A DNA stretch of 60,719 nt from Lachnospiraceae bacterium UBA7160 (GCA_002491565.1 DKWE01000048.1:24282-85000), one strand, 5' to 3'; positions 22,567 through 32,559 are shown, numbered from the stretch's first letter. The notes: generated by a model not told the origin, from the letters alone. Translations and numbers: made by a program.

Positions 22567-24606
22567 ATGGACTTTAAGACAACGAAGCTGCTGCACGGCG
22601 GCGACTACAATCCGGAGCAGTGGCTGGGCCGCCCGGACATTTTAAAGCAGGATATTGCGATGCTGAAAGAATCCGGCTGTAATGTCGTGAGCCTTGGGAT
22701 TTTTTCATGGTCAACGCTGGAGCCGGAGGAGGGCGTATTTTGCCTGGACTGGCTGGCGGATGTGATTGATCAGCTGTATGAGAATGGTATTTCTGTGATT
22801 CTCGCGACTCCGTCGGGAGCACGGCCGAAATGGCTGGGGGATAAGTACCCGGAGGTACTGCGGGTGAATGCGGACCGGCACAGGAATCTGTTTGGCGGAC
22901 GGCACAATCACTGCTATACGTCTCCTGTTTACCGTGAGAAGGTGGCCAGAATCAACCGAAAACTCTCCGAGCGGTTCGGACATCACCCCGGGGTGATTTT
23001 GTGGCACATTTCCAATGAATTGGGAGGAGACTGTCACTGTCCGCTGTGCCAGGATGCGTTCCAGCAGTGGCTGCGCGATAAGTATGGCACAATCGAAGAA
23101 CTGAACCGGCGCTGGAGCACGACGTTCTGGAGCCATACGTATCAGAGTTTTGAGCAGATTGAGAGTCCCTCGCCGCGCGGAGAAATGGGGCTGCATGCGC
23201 TGAACCTGGACTGGAAGCGTTTCGTGACGGACCGCACGGCGGATTTTTTGCGCTGTGAGGTGCAGGCGGTGCGGGAGGGCGGCAGCGAGCTGCCCATTAC
23301 GGCGAATCTGATGTATTATTTCCAGGGGCTGGATTATTTCCGTCTGGCAAAGGAGCTGGATATCGTGACGTGGGACAGTTATCCTACGTGGCACAAGCAG
23401 GAGCTGATCGAGACGGCATATGACACAGGCATGTGCCATGATCTGATGCGTTCCTTAAAAGGCGGGAAGCCGTTTTTCCAGATGGAGTCCTGTCCGTCCT
23501 CGACGAACTGGCAGAGTGTGAGCAAGCTGAAAAAGCCGGGCGTGCTGTTTGCGCAGTCGATGCAGGCTATCGCACATGGCGGTGAGGGCGCGCTGTATTT
23601 TCAGATACGCCAGAGCCGGGGAGCGTCGGAAAAGTTTCACGGGGCGGTGATTGACCACTATGGCGGGTCAGATACGCGCGTGTTCCGCGAGGTCTGCCAG
23701 GTTGGGGAGACGCTGCAAAGGCTTTCTGAGCTGGCGGGGAGTACGGTGAAGAGTCCGGCGGCGATTCTGTACGACTGGGACAGCCAATGGGCGATGAACG
23801 ACAGCCAGGGGCCGCGCAATGACGGACTGCATTACCATGAGACGCTGCTGAAAATATACCGGGGCTTCCGCAGGCAGGGCGTGAATGTCGACCTTGTTGA
23901 CATGGGCTGTGCGCTCGAAGGATATCGCGTGCTTGTGCTTCCGATGGTGTATATGTTTAAGGAAGGCTTTGCGGAGAAGGTGCGCGCGTTCGTGGAGCAG
24001 GGCGGACAGCTGGTGACGACCTACTGGTCAGGGATTGCAGATGATACGGATCGCTGCTATCTCGGGGGTACGCCGCATGGGCTGATGGATGTGCTCGGCA
24101 TTCGAAGCACGGAGGTTGACGGGCTGTATGACTGGGAGGAAAACGAGCTGGTTCCGGTTGCAGAGAATGAGCTCGGGCTTAGCCGGACATACCGCTGCAA
24201 GTACCTCTGTGACCTGCCGGAATTGCGAGGAGCCAAGACCCTGATGACATATGGCAGGGATTTCTATGCAGGATATCCGGTGCTGACGGAGCATGGTTAT
24301 GGAAAAGGAACAGCGTGGTATGTCGCGGCGGATGCGGAGCGAGAATTTTATGCCGATTTCCTGAAGCTGGTGCTGAAGCGGGCGGGAGTGCCGGAGACGG
24401 TCTGCGGAGAGATCCCGGATGGCCTTGAGGTGACGACGCGGGAGAAGGATGGCGTGCGCTATTACCTGTACCAGAATTTCGGCACGCGCCCGGTCCGGGT
24501 GCCGCTTCCTGCAGCTCTGGTCGAAGCGCTGTATGGGGATCCGGACGCGGAGCTTGCGGTGTGCCAGCTGATGGTGCTGAAAGAGATGATTCAGGCGGCA
24601 GAGTAG
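22567..24606 (+). CDS. GH42 beta-galactosidase
   Basis: The 679-residue cytoplasmic enzyme cleaves beta-D-galactosides. It has the GH42 N-terminal signature LLHGGDYNPEQW, the acid/base region WHISNELGGDCHCPLC (Glu about residue 151; the Cys residues fit the zinc site of the family) and the nucleophile region FFQMESCPSSTNW (Glu about 307). The three domains (TIM barrel, trimerisation domain from about 400, small C-terminal beta domain) fit the usual length of about 680. No signal peptide is present, so galactosides must be imported. It opens a run of glycan genes on the same strand. Confidence 0.93.
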   Translation: MDFKTTKLLHGGDYNPEQWLGRPDILKQDIAMLKESGCNVVSLGIFSWSTLEPEEGVFCLDWLADVIDQLYENGISVILATPSGARPKWLGDKYPEVLRVNADRHRNLFGGRHNHCYTSPVYREKVARINRKLSERFGHHPGVILWHISNELGGDCHCPLCQDAFQQWLRDKYGTIEELNRRWSTTFWSHTYQSFEQIESPSPRGEMGLHALNLDWKRFVTDRTADFLRCEVQAVREGGSELPITANLMYYFQGLDYFRLAKELDIVTWDSYPTWHKQELIETAYDTGMCHDLMRSLKGGKPFFQMESCPSSTNWQSVSKLKKPGVLFAQSMQAIAHGGEGALYFQIRQSRGASEKFHGAVIDHYGGSDTRVFREVCQVGETLQRLSELAGSTVKSPAAILYDWDSQWAMNDSQGPRNDGLHYHETLLKIYRGFRRQGVNVDLVDMGCALEGYRVLVLPMVYMFKEGFAEKVRAFVEQGGQLVTTYWSGIADDTDRCYLGGTPHGLMDVLGIRSTEVDGLYDWEENELVPVAENELGLSRTYRCKYLCDLPELRGAKTLMTYGRDFYAGYPVLTEHGYGKGTAWYVAADAEREFYADFLKLVLKRAGVPETVCGEIPDGLEVTTREKDGVRYYLYQNFGTRPVRVPLPAALVEALYGDPDAELAVCQLMVLKEMIQAAE

Positions 24607-24685
24607 TGTGCTGGAATACAATGAAAAACCATGCCACAGAGTTTTGCCTGATAGAAATGAGGCGGCGCGCTGAGGGAGAGAAATA

Positions 24686-24925
24686 ATGCGTTTGAACAAA
24701 TTGCAGGAATACTTGAAGGAGAAAGGCTGGAGCTTCGAATATACGGAGGATAATGGCTGCGGGAGCGTGGATTTCGATCACCGCGGGCTTTCCTACCATG
24801 TGTGGGAGTTCTGCGAGGATGGCTGCTGCGGTGCAGAGAGCAATGTCGCGAATGTGGGCCGGATGGAGGACTACGGAGGGGATTACGAGGAAGAGATTCT
24901 CGCGGTGATCCGGACATGGGGATGA
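24686..24925 (+). CDS. Conserved small protein, 79 aa, unknown function
   Basis: A short soluble protein with the GEW-like layout MRLNKLQEYLKEKGWSFEYT, a beta-rich middle (GSVDFDHRGLSYHVWEF) and an acidic C-terminal helix (DYEEEILAVIRTW). I recall near-identical layouts in other Firmicutes, sometimes labelled kinase without good reason. It starts at an ATG after GAGGGAGAG and lies between GH42 and the isomerase gene. Confidence 0.7.
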   Translation: MRLNKLQEYLKEKGWSFEYTEDNGCGSVDFDHRGLSYHVWEFCEDGCCGAESNVANVGRMEDYGGDYEEEILAVIRTWG

Positions 24926-25031
24926 AGGTACCTGCCAGCGGAGACATGCTTCGGTAAATGATGGGAAAGAAACGAGCAGTCAGGATATCTAAATAATGAT
25001 ATTTAAAATATGAAAAGTGAGGATAAGGAAT

Positions 25032-26279
25032 ATGAGCGAACAGAACAGAAAATATCAGATTGACACAGAAGAGAACCGGGAGTTTCTGCGCGGCGTGCGG
25101 GAGGATCTGCTGCAGTTTGGACATCAGTTTCCGGCGCCGGGAGGCAGCTCCTATTATCTTGGGGACGACGGTACGCCGTGGAAGGAGCGCAACCGTGAGA
25201 CATGGATCACGAGCCGGATGGTGCATGTGTACAGCCTTGGAACGTTCCTTGGTCACGCGGGCAGCGAGGAGCTGGTTGATGCCGGGCTGAAGGGACTGCG
25301 CGGAGAGCTGCATGACGTGGAGCATGGCGGCTGGTACGCCGGACTGACTGCAGACGGCGGCATTGTGCCGAACAAGCAGTGTTATGCACATGCATTTGTA
25401 ATTCTTGCGGCATCCTCTGCGGTCCTGGCAGGCAGACCGGGCGCGAAGGAACTGCTCGCGGATGCGCTGGCGCTGTATGATGCGCGTTTCTGGAACGAAG
25501 AGGAAGGACTTTCCTGTGATACCTGGAATACAGAGTTTACTGTGCTGGATGATTACCGCGGACTGAATGCCAACATGCATACCGTCGAGGCATTTCTGGC
25601 GGCGGCAGATGTGACCGGAGATGAGAAATACCGTGTGCGTGCAGGACGGATTATCGACCATGTCCGCGGCTGGGCAGCAGAAAATGAATGGCGGATTCCG
25701 GAGCACTTCACGAAGGACTGGGTGGCGGATCTGGAGTGCAATAAGGAAAAGCCGGATGACCAGTTCAAGCCGTATGGCGCGACACCGGGACATGGCATTG
25801 AGTGGGCGCGGCTGATTACGCAGTGGGCACTGTCTGCCTATCCGGAGGACAGGGAAGCTGCCGGCATTTATATTGAAGTGGCAGAGAATCTGTACGGCCG
25901 CGCAGTTGCGGATGCGTGGAATGCGGACGGCGCGCCGGGCATTGCTTACACGACAGATTGGAGCGGTACGCCGGTCGTGCATGACCGGATGCACTGGACG
26001 CTGGCGGAGGCGATTAATACGTCGGCTGTTCTGTACCGTGTGACCGGCAAGCAGAACTATGCAGATGATTATGCTGCATTTATGCAGTATCTGGATGAGA
26101 AGGTACTGGATCATCTCAACGGTTCCTGGTTCCATCAGCTTGACCAGGAAAATCATGTGATCGGGACGGTATGGCCGGGGAAGTCGGACCTCTACCACGC
26201 GACACAGGCAACCCTGATTCCGTACAGCGCACCGGAGCTCTCCATTGCGCCTGCAGTGAAGAAGCAGTGCGGGAAATAA
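25032..26279 (+). CDS. AGE-superfamily sugar isomerase, YihS-like
   Basis: The 415-residue (alpha/alpha)6-barrel protein aligns with E. coli YihS along its length, more than with renin-binding-protein or cellobiose epimerase members: TSRMVHVYSLG, YAHAFVILAASSAVLAG, NANMHTVEAF (first catalytic His), PGHGIEWARL (second) and KSDLYHATQ (third). YihS-type enzymes isomerise mannose/fructose/glucose or sulfoquinovose; the substrate here is uncertain. With no sulfoglycolysis genes nearby, mannose-fructose isomerisation is more likely. The start at 25032 follows GGATAAGGAAT; a GTG at 25017 is less likely. Confidence 0.87.
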   Translation: MSEQNRKYQIDTEENREFLRGVREDLLQFGHQFPAPGGSSYYLGDDGTPWKERNRETWITSRMVHVYSLGTFLGHAGSEELVDAGLKGLRGELHDVEHGGWYAGLTADGGIVPNKQCYAHAFVILAASSAVLAGRPGAKELLADALALYDARFWNEEEGLSCDTWNTEFTVLDDYRGLNANMHTVEAFLAAADVTGDEKYRVRAGRIIDHVRGWAAENEWRIPEHFTKDWVADLECNKEKPDDQFKPYGATPGHGIEWARLITQWALSAYPEDREAAGIYIEVAENLYGRAVADAWNADGAPGIAYTTDWSGTPVVHDRMHWTLAEAINTSAVLYRVTGKQNYADDYAAFMQYLDEKVLDHLNGSWFHQLDQENHVIGTVWPGKSDLYHATQATLIPYSAPELSIAPAVKKQCGK

Positions 26280-26406
26280 GGCTTACAGGCCCCAGATATA
26301 CCGGAATCGGAAATTTTGCAATTCTGCGTAAGGGTTTGTTTGTAAATGTCTGAGGGGCTACTACATTTTTATAGAAGATGTTATTAGATAGGAAGAATGA
26401 GAGAGA

Positions 26407-27630
26407 ATGAAACAAGAAAATGAGCAGGCGGAGTATAAGGGTCAGCCGCCGTGCACGGAGGATGGCCTTGCGTGCTTTCGGATCAGTGAGCTTCCGTACT
26501 TGCGAGTGCTGGGACGGACGAACGGCTGCCTGGATCCGCTGACGCTTTTCTGGACGGCCTCCGGGCTGGAGATCTCCGTGCGCGCAAAGGAATTGTGGGT
26601 GCGCGTGCGTGCGGACTATGAGCAGTTTGAGCCGTGGCTGGACATCGTGGTGGATGGCGCATTGATGCAGCGGAGGATGCTTGCAAAGGGTGAGCAGGAA
26701 ATCTGCGTTTTCCGGCAGATGGAGCCGGACCGGGTACGTACCGTTCGGATTCTGCGGGATACTCCTGCAATGCCGCAGGATGAGTGGACGCTGCTGCAGA
26801 TTCTGTCCGTTCGTACCGATGGAAGTTTCTGTCCGGCGCCGGAATATGCGATGCGGCTGGAATTTATCGGAGACAGTATCACGTCCGGGGAGGGCGGCGC
26901 AGGTGCGGTTGGAGAGATGACATGGAATTCCGGGTGCTTTGACTGTGTAAATCATTATACTTTTTGGACGGCGGAAGCTTTGAACGCGGAGTACCAGGTG
27001 ATCAGCCAGAGCGGCTGGGGCGTCTATTGCTCCTGGCAGGGAAGAAGGGAGCAGGCGATCCCGCCTTACTATGAGCAGGTTTGCGGCCTTTTATGCGGAG
27101 AGCAAAACAGAAGCCTTGGAGCGATGGAGCCTTGGAATTTCGCGCGCTGGCAGCCGGATGTTGTCATCGTGAATCTCGGAACGAATGATGCGGGAAGCTT
27201 CAGTTTCGGAGGAGTCACAGATCCGCTGACCGGGTTTGTCGGGCCGATGCGGAGCAATTCGGACGGGAGCATGTATGAGGAAGACCGTCAGGCGATTGAG
27301 GATGCTGCATATCAGTTTTTAAAGCAGCTGCGCCGTTGCCATCCGGACAGCTACATCCTCTGGTGCTATGGGATGATGGGAGATGCCCTGGCAGAGACGC
27401 TGCGGCACGCTGTTTCCCGCTGCAAGACTGAGAGCGGCGATACGCGCATGGAATACTTTCCGCTGCCGGACACACCAAAGGAGCAGCTTGGCTCGCGCGA
27501 GCATCCGGGCCATGAAGCGCACCGGCACGTGTCGGAGCTTCTGGCGGAGAAGATCCGGGCGCTGCTGCCCTCGGGATTTTCGTGCATTCTGCACGAAAGC
27601 ACCTCGCGGGACAGTGGATGCGGAGAGTAA
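26407..27630 (+). CDS. SGNH/GDSL carbohydrate esterase, CE2-like
   Basis: The 407-residue protein has an N-terminal beta-sandwich (about residues 15-140; FWTASGLEISVRAKELWVRV) followed by an SGNH hydrolase domain with LEFIGDSITSGEG (Ser nucleophile), NLGTNDAGSF (Asn) and the late Asp/His region REHPGHEAH. This two-domain order matches CE2 deacetylases, which remove acetyl groups from xylo- or manno-oligosaccharides. There is no signal peptide, so it would act on imported acetylated fragments. The last ~18 residues (GFSCILHESTSRDSGCGE) are encoded by dispersed repeat B and are probably not part of the ancestral protein. Confidence 0.85.
   Translation: MKQENEQAEYKGQPPCTEDGLACFRISELPYLRVLGRTNGCLDPLTLFWTASGLEISVRAKELWVRVRADYEQFEPWLDIVVDGALMQRRMLAKGEQEICVFRQMEPDRVRTVRILRDTPAMPQDEWTLLQILSVRTDGSFCPAPEYAMRLEFIGDSITSGEGGAGAVGEMTWNSGCFDCVNHYTFWTAEALNAEYQVISQSGWGVYCSWQGRREQAIPPYYEQVCGLLCGEQNRSLGAMEPWNFARWQPDVVIVNLGTNDAGSFSFGGVTDPLTGFVGPMRSNSDGSMYEEDRQAIEDAAYQFLKQLRRCHPDSYILWCYGMMGDALAETLRHAVSRCKTESGDTRMEYFPLPDTPKEQLGSREHPGHEAHRHVSELLAEKIRALLPSGFSCILHESTSRDSGCGE
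27573..27630. repeat. Dispersed repeat B, partial copy forming a gene's 3' end
   Basis: The hairpin TTTCGTGCA/TGCACGAAA plus CCTCGCGGGACAGTGGATGCG match 34742-34788. It supplies the C-terminal codons and stop of the CE2-like gene. Confidence 0.75.
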
Positions 27631-27700
27631 TGACTATTTTGTTCAGATACTTAAGAGATGAGCTTGTATTTGTGACTTATAGCTTTAGAAGGGAGCTTTC

Positions 27701-29059
27701 ATGAAGTTTAGCAAGGAGGAGCGCGCATCCTACACTGCGATTATGCAGCTGGCGCTCCCAATCATTATTCAAAATCTGTTCAGTGCGGCGATCAGCTCCG
27801 CTGACGTTATTATGCTGAATACAGTAGGGCAGTCAGCGATCTCGGCTGCCTCGCTTGCCGTTCAGTACACCAATATTCTGTTTATGGTTTACTATGGACT
27901 TGGCACAGGTGCGACGATGCTCTGTGCACAATATTGGGGAAAAGGGGATCTGCGCGCGATCGAGAAGGTGCAGGGTATTGCGCTGCGTTTTTCGATCCTG
28001 ATCTCGCTGCTGTTTGCGGTTCCGGCGGTGACTGTTCCGGAGCTGATGATGAAGGTATTTACGAATGATGCGGAGCTGATCGGGCTCGGCGCGTCGTACC
28101 TGCGCATCATCAGTGTCAGCTATCTGTGCTGGAGCATTTCAGAAATTTATCTCTCCGTGCTGCGCAGTACGGAGCGTGTGAAGATCAGCACCGTATTAAA
28201 TGTCAGCGCGCTGATTCTGAATATTTTCCTGAACGCGGTCTTCGTGTTCGGGTGGTTTGGCGCGCCGAAGCTCGGCATTCGGGGAGTCGCGCTTGCGACC
28301 TCGATTTCCAGAGTGCTGCAGCTGATTGCCTGCTTCGTCGTCTCCGCAGCCACGCAGGGTGTGAAGCTGAGGCTACGTGCGATCTTCGAGAAGGGCGGTG
28401 TGCTGCTGCAGGATTTCATCCATCTGTCGCTGCCGGCGCTCGGAAATGATATTTCCTGGAGTGTTGGATTTTCGATGTACTCGGTGATTATGGGACACAT
28501 GGGTACCGATGTAGTGGCGGCAAATTCACTCGTCGTGGTGGTCCGTAATTTTGGAACCGTCCTGTGCTTCGGTATCGCGAGCGCGGCGGGCATTTACGTA
28601 GGGAAGGAAATCGGAGCAAACCGGCTGAAAGAGGCAGAGGAGGATGGTTCCCGTTCACTGAAGCTGACCGTGGCGGCAGGCGCAATCGGCGGGCTGATCG
28701 TTGCGATCGCCTCTCCGTTTGTCCTCCGGTATGCGTCGCTGACAGAGACAGCAAACGGCTACCTGAAGATCATGCTGGCCATCAATGTTTACTACATCAT
28801 GGGTTCGGCAGTCAACACAACACTGATCGCCGGACTGTTCCGTGCGGGCGGTGACAGCCGGTTCGGGTTTATCTGCGATACGATTGACATGTGGTGCTAC
28901 GGCGTGCCGCTCGGATTCCTCGCGGCGTTCGTCTTCAAGCTGCCGCCGATGGTCGTCTACTTCCTGTTGTGCACCGACGAGTTTGTGAAATGGCCGTGGG
29001 TGCTGCGCCGGTACCGGAGCAAGAAGTGGGTGCGGAATATTACGCGGGAGGGCGTGTAA
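27701..29059 (+). CDS. MATE-family efflux transporter
   Basis: The 452-residue protein has twelve hydrophobic segments in two MATE repeats, beginning ALPIIIQNLFSAAISSADVIML. YWGKGD in the first half and VGKEIGANRL in the second are typical loops. It exports cationic compounds by Na+ or H+ antiport, substrate unknown. It follows the CE2-like gene by 70 bases with GAAGGGAG before the ATG. Confidence 0.92.
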   Translation: MKFSKEERASYTAIMQLALPIIIQNLFSAAISSADVIMLNTVGQSAISAASLAVQYTNILFMVYYGLGTGATMLCAQYWGKGDLRAIEKVQGIALRFSILISLLFAVPAVTVPELMMKVFTNDAELIGLGASYLRIISVSYLCWSISEIYLSVLRSTERVKISTVLNVSALILNIFLNAVFVFGWFGAPKLGIRGVALATSISRVLQLIACFVVSAATQGVKLRLRAIFEKGGVLLQDFIHLSLPALGNDISWSVGFSMYSVIMGHMGTDVVAANSLVVVVRNFGTVLCFGIASAAGIYVGKEIGANRLKEAEEDGSRSLKLTVAAGAIGGLIVAIASPFVLRYASLTETANGYLKIMLAINVYYIMGSAVNTTLIAGLFRAGGDSRFGFICDTIDMWCYGVPLGFLAAFVFKLPPMVVYFLLCTDEFVKWPWVLRRYRSKKWVRNITREGV

Positions 29060-29110
29060 TGAAACAGAAGTGCAGCCGTTATAGCTGCGGGGAAAGAAAG
29101 GAAACAGAAT

Positions 29111-30058
29111 ATGAAATATATTGAGTCGTTTCGGGAGAGCGATAAGATAAACGGGGTTTATCTTTGCAAATATAAGCAGTCAGCAACCGCGAAAAACGGG
29201 AAGATGTATGAAAATGTGGTGCTGCAGGACAAAACCGGCACTATTGACGCCAAGATCTGGGATCCGAATTCACCGGGCATCGGCGAATTTGCAGCGCTCG
29301 ATTACATCTATGTCACAGCAGACGTGACCAATTTCCAGGGCACGCTGCAGATGAGCATCAAGCATGCCCGCAAGGCGGACGAGACTGAGTATCTGCCGGA
29401 AGACTATCTGCCGGTCAGCGAGAAGAACATTGACGAGATGTATACGGAACTGATGAGCTATCGGGAGCAGGTGGAAAACCCCTACCTGCAGAAGCTGCTT
29501 CAGATGTATTTTGTGGATAATGCGGCTTTCATCGAAGCCTTCAAGAAGCATTCCGCAGCGAAGACCGTGCATCACGGCTTTGTCGGAGGCCTGTTGGAGC
29601 ACACACTCGGCGTGGTCCGGCTCTGCGACCTCTATGTGAAGCAGTACCCGTATCTGAAGCGGGACCTGCTTTTCACCGCAGCGATGTTCCACGACGTCGG
29701 CAAGCTGAAGGAAATCTCGAATTTCCCGGAAAACGACTACACAGATGACGGGCAGCTGCTCGGTCACATCGTAATGGGCTGCGAGCTGGTCGGCTTCGGC
29801 TGCCGTCACATCAAGAATTTCCCGAAACGCCTGATGAGCGAGCTGCAGCACTGCATCCTCGCGCACCACGGCGAGCTGGAATTCGGCTCCCCCAAGAAGC
29901 CCGCGATCCCCGAGGCGCTGGCCCTCTGCCTGGCAGACAACACGGATGCCAAACTGGAATCCATGCGTGAAATCATGAAAACCGCTAAAGATTCTAAGGA
30001 ATGGCTGGGATTCAATCGGCTGTTTGACTCGAATCTGCGGCAGAGTTCGGAGATGTGA
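29111..30058 (+). CDS. 3'-5' exoribonuclease YhaM-type HD protein
   Basis: The 315-residue protein has an N-terminal OB-fold (about 10-95; YENVVLQDKTGTIDAKIWDP) and an HD phosphohydrolase domain (about 155-275) with HHGFVGGLLEHTLGV, FHDVGKLKE (HD) and HHGELEFGSPKKP. This is the YhaM/CBF1 arrangement, a Mn2+-dependent 3'-5' exoribonuclease involved in RNA turnover. It is a housekeeping gene at the end of the glycan cluster. Confidence 0.88.
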   Translation: MKYIESFRESDKINGVYLCKYKQSATAKNGKMYENVVLQDKTGTIDAKIWDPNSPGIGEFAALDYIYVTADVTNFQGTLQMSIKHARKADETEYLPEDYLPVSEKNIDEMYTELMSYREQVENPYLQKLLQMYFVDNAAFIEAFKKHSAAKTVHHGFVGGLLEHTLGVVRLCDLYVKQYPYLKRDLLFTAAMFHDVGKLKEISNFPENDYTDDGQLLGHIVMGCELVGFGCRHIKNFPKRLMSELQHCILAHHGELEFGSPKKPAIPEALALCLADNTDAKLESMREIMKTAKDSKEWLGFNRLFDSNLRQSSEM

Positions 30059-30559
30059 GAGAGCGAGAAGTTGGAAGCTGTGTAGATAAGACTTTCGTAT
30101 TGGATATGTACCTCCGATAGAACCTTTTATCCCCGGTTCGCAGAATAGTGTTTGTGAAAAAAATGCAGTTCGATAGCTGGGAATGTGCCGCTGTTCTCAA
30201 TAACACAAATTGTTTATATTTGGCAGTTTTGTTTGATTGTTTAGAGTTAAAGGATAGCCTCAGAGTGAACAATGTCCCGCTGTATTTATATTCTACTCTG
30301 CAGATTTAAAAAGCGTTTTTGAATTTGCATAGTTATTTATTTCCGCGAGCAACGAGCCAAGCAGCCATGCTTACATGGATATTTGGCGATAGCCGCGAGG
30401 ATCAAATATCCCACTGCTTTGTGGCGCTGCAAGCTTGATACCGCGTTACTTGCAGCGGGATATTTGATTGAATAATGTATCAAGGCTGGCGATATGAAAT
30501 GCCAACGCCGGAGTAATATAAGAAGAAAGAGAAAATCAGGAAGAAAGGACGCGCACCGC
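30059..30559. other. 501-bp intergenic region with dispersed repeat A
   Basis: From 30059 to about 30336 I see nothing beyond AT-rich sequence. Repeat A copy 1 occupies 30337-30475. The ribosome binding site AGGAAGAAAGGA for the methyltransferase closes the region. Confidence 0.6.
30337..30475 (+). repeat. Dispersed structured repeat A, copy 1
   Basis: Conserved blocks GAGCAACGAGCCAAGCAGCC and GCCGCGAGGATCAAATA are followed by a nested hairpin: ATCAAATATCCC (30401-30412) pairs with GGGATATTTGAT (30457-30468), and GCTGCAAG (30426-30433) with CTTGCAGC (30449-30456). Related copies lie at 39868-40018 and at the window end (60684-60719). Confidence 0.85.
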
Positions 30560-32020
30560 ATGAAAAAAGATGACCTCATCACCGTAAAAATCGAAGACTT
30601 GAGCAGCGACGGACTTGGCGTGGGCCATCACGATGGCATGGCCTTTTTTATTAAGGACACCGTAATCGGGGATGTCGTTGAGGCAAAGATCATGAAGCTG
30701 AAAAAGACCTACGGTTATGCGCGTCTGATGAGGCTCCTCGAGCCGAGTCCGGACCGTGTGGAGCCGCCCTGTCCGGTAGCGCGCCAGTGCGGCGGCTGTC
30801 AGATCCAGGCAATGAGATATCCGGCTCAGCTCCGTTTCAAGGAGGCGAAAGTCCGCAGCAATCTGATCCGCATCGGAAAGTTCGAGAATCCTCCGATGGA
30901 ACTGATTATCGGCATGGAGCAGCCCTACCGTTACCGCAACAAGGCGCAGTTCCCCATCGGCCGGGATCGCAATGGCGCTCTGGTGGCCGGTTTCTACGCG
31001 GGACGTACGCATGATATCATCGCCTGCGAGGACTGCCTGCTGGGCCACGAGGTCAATGCGCAGATTCTTGCGATCGTTCTGCACCACATGGAGAAGTACG
31101 GGATTTCTCCGTATGACGAACAGACCGGGGCGGGGCTTGTGCGCCATGTTATGACGCGTGTCGGTTTTCACACTGAACAGATCATGGTCTGTATCGTCAT
31201 CAACGGTACGGCGCTCCCACACAGCCGGGAGCTCGCGGCGGCCCTGTGCGAGATTCCGGGCATGACGAGCATCACGCTCAACGTGAACCGCGAGCGCACC
31301 AATGTGATCATGGGCCGGGAAATCCTGCCGGTATGGGGGCAGACCTGGATCGAGGACAAGATCAGGACGGATGGTTGGAGCAGTGCAGGCGGGGCGAGCG
31401 ATTCAGATGGTTCAAGCGTTTCGGACAGTCTGGGCGGTTTGAGCAGTTTGGATGGTTTTGTTCGCTTCCGCATCTCGCCGCTTTCCTTCTACCAGGTCAA
31501 CCCGGTTCAGATGGAGAAGCTCTACGGAAAAGCGCTGGAATACGCTGCCCTGACAGGTACTGAGATCGTCTGGGATCTCTACTGCGGTATCGGTACGATC
31601 TCTCTCTTCCTCGCCCGTAAAGCGAAGCAGGTCTACGGCGTTGAAATTGTCCCGCAGGCAATCCATGACGCGCAGGAAAATGCCGCCCTTAACGGCATCA
31701 CTAATGCCGAGTTCTTTGTTGGCAAGGCTGAAGACATCCTCCCCGCCAAATATGAAGCCGAAGGTATCTCTGCCGACGTCATCGTCGTCGATCCCCCGCG
31801 CAAAGGCTGCGAAGAAAGCGTCCTCGCTACCATGATTCAGATGGCGCCGAAGCGGATCGTCTATGTAAGCTGCGATTCCGCAACACTTGCGAGAGATTTA
31901 CATTATCTGTGCGAGCATGGGTATCAGCTGGAGAAGTGCTGCCCGACGGATATGTTCGGAAACAGCGTGCATGTTGAGACGGTATGCCAGATCGTTCGGA
32001 AACGGGAATACAATCTTTGA
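30560..32020 (+). CDS. 23S rRNA (uracil-C5)-methyltransferase, RlmD/RlmCD (TrmA) family
   Basis: The 486-residue enzyme methylates C5 of uridine in 23S rRNA (or tRNA) using SAM. A TRAM domain (about 5-65) precedes the 4Fe-4S Cys cluster (CPVARQCGGC, then CEDC further on). The SAM-binding motif is WDLYCGIGTISLFLA, followed by VDPPRKGCEESVL and the nucleophile motif VYVSCDSATLARDL. An insert of about 28 Ser/Gly/Asp-rich residues (near 273-300, SSAGGASDSDGSSVSDSLGG) interrupts the middle and looks repeat-derived. The start at 30560 (MKKDDLITVKIED) has AGGAAGAAAGGA upstream. Confidence 0.92.
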   Translation: MKKDDLITVKIEDLSSDGLGVGHHDGMAFFIKDTVIGDVVEAKIMKLKKTYGYARLMRLLEPSPDRVEPPCPVARQCGGCQIQAMRYPAQLRFKEAKVRSNLIRIGKFENPPMELIIGMEQPYRYRNKAQFPIGRDRNGALVAGFYAGRTHDIIACEDCLLGHEVNAQILAIVLHHMEKYGISPYDEQTGAGLVRHVMTRVGFHTEQIMVCIVINGTALPHSRELAAALCEIPGMTSITLNVNRERTNVIMGREILPVWGQTWIEDKIRTDGWSSAGGASDSDGSSVSDSLGGLSSLDGFVRFRISPLSFYQVNPVQMEKLYGKALEYAALTGTEIVWDLYCGIGTISLFLARKAKQVYGVEIVPQAIHDAQENAALNGITNAEFFVGKAEDILPAKYEAEGISADVIVVDPPRKGCEESVLATMIQMAPKRIVYVSCDSATLARDLHYLCEHGYQLEKCCPTDMFGNSVHVETVCQIVRKREYNL

Positions 32021-32075
32021 GACTTTGCATTCAGGACGATACCATTGATTGTAGATAAACGGAAAAAGCGACGAT

Positions 32076-32273
32076 ATGAAAATTCAGGTAAATTTGAAAG
32101 CGGTGGGAAAGCGGAGACAGTCTGTGATGCCTGTGTGTTACGAAATTCAGGGCCGGTCCTCCACGGTTCGGGAGCTGATCTGCGCGGTTACGGAGGCAGG
32201 CATGCGGGAATATAACCAGCGATTGGAAGCTTCCGACCTTATCCGATCCAAGGTGCGGATTATTCCCTATTGA
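32076..32273 (+). pseudogene. N-terminal remnant of an unknown protein gene, 65 codons
   Basis: MKIQVNLKAVGKRRQSVMPV and TVRELICAVTEAGMREYNQR look like the start of a larger soluble protein that I associate with Firmicutes genes beside DUF4132 proteins, though I am not certain. After about LEASDLIRSK it runs into unrelated sequence and stops at once. Overlapping it in another frame begins the C-terminal remnant of a Panacea-type gene. The two fragments appear joined by a deletion near 32225-32255. Confidence 0.5.
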
Positions 32274-32434
32274 GCGATAACGAAAAAGATATCTTAAATC
32301 GGGTGATAGAGAAATTTAAGAACTTTAAGGCTAAGGATATTGTAGAATATATGCACGCTGAAAAGGCATATACGGATACAATATCCGGAGATATCATTCC
32401 GTTTAGCCTCGAGAGAGAGATAAGAGATTTTTGA
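32270..32434 (+). pseudogene. C-terminal remnant of a Panacea (SocA-like, DUF4065) gene
   Basis: The frame encodes LLSDNEKDILNRVIEKFKNF, AKDIVEYMHAEKAYTDT and GDIIPFSLEREIRDF, which matches the C-terminal helices of Panacea/DUF4065 proteins (antitoxin-like, often on mobile elements). It has no start codon or ribosome binding site, and the N-terminal two thirds are missing. It directly precedes the DUF262 nuclease gene. Confidence 0.55.
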
Positions 32435-32559
32435 AAATCCGCTCTCTTCGGAGAACTGCTCGGAATCGAGGAGAGACCAAACGTTTCTGGAGAAAATAGA
32501 AAGCGTAGTCAAATGAGCGGCTGGTGTGCAATAGGAAAGCGAAAGAGGGAACCATATCT

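Noticed and set aside
24591..26198. 535-codon minus-strand frame opposite the isomerase gene
   Set aside because: Composition is typical of antisense of a GC-rich coding region; the plus strand encodes a YihS-like protein in the same place.
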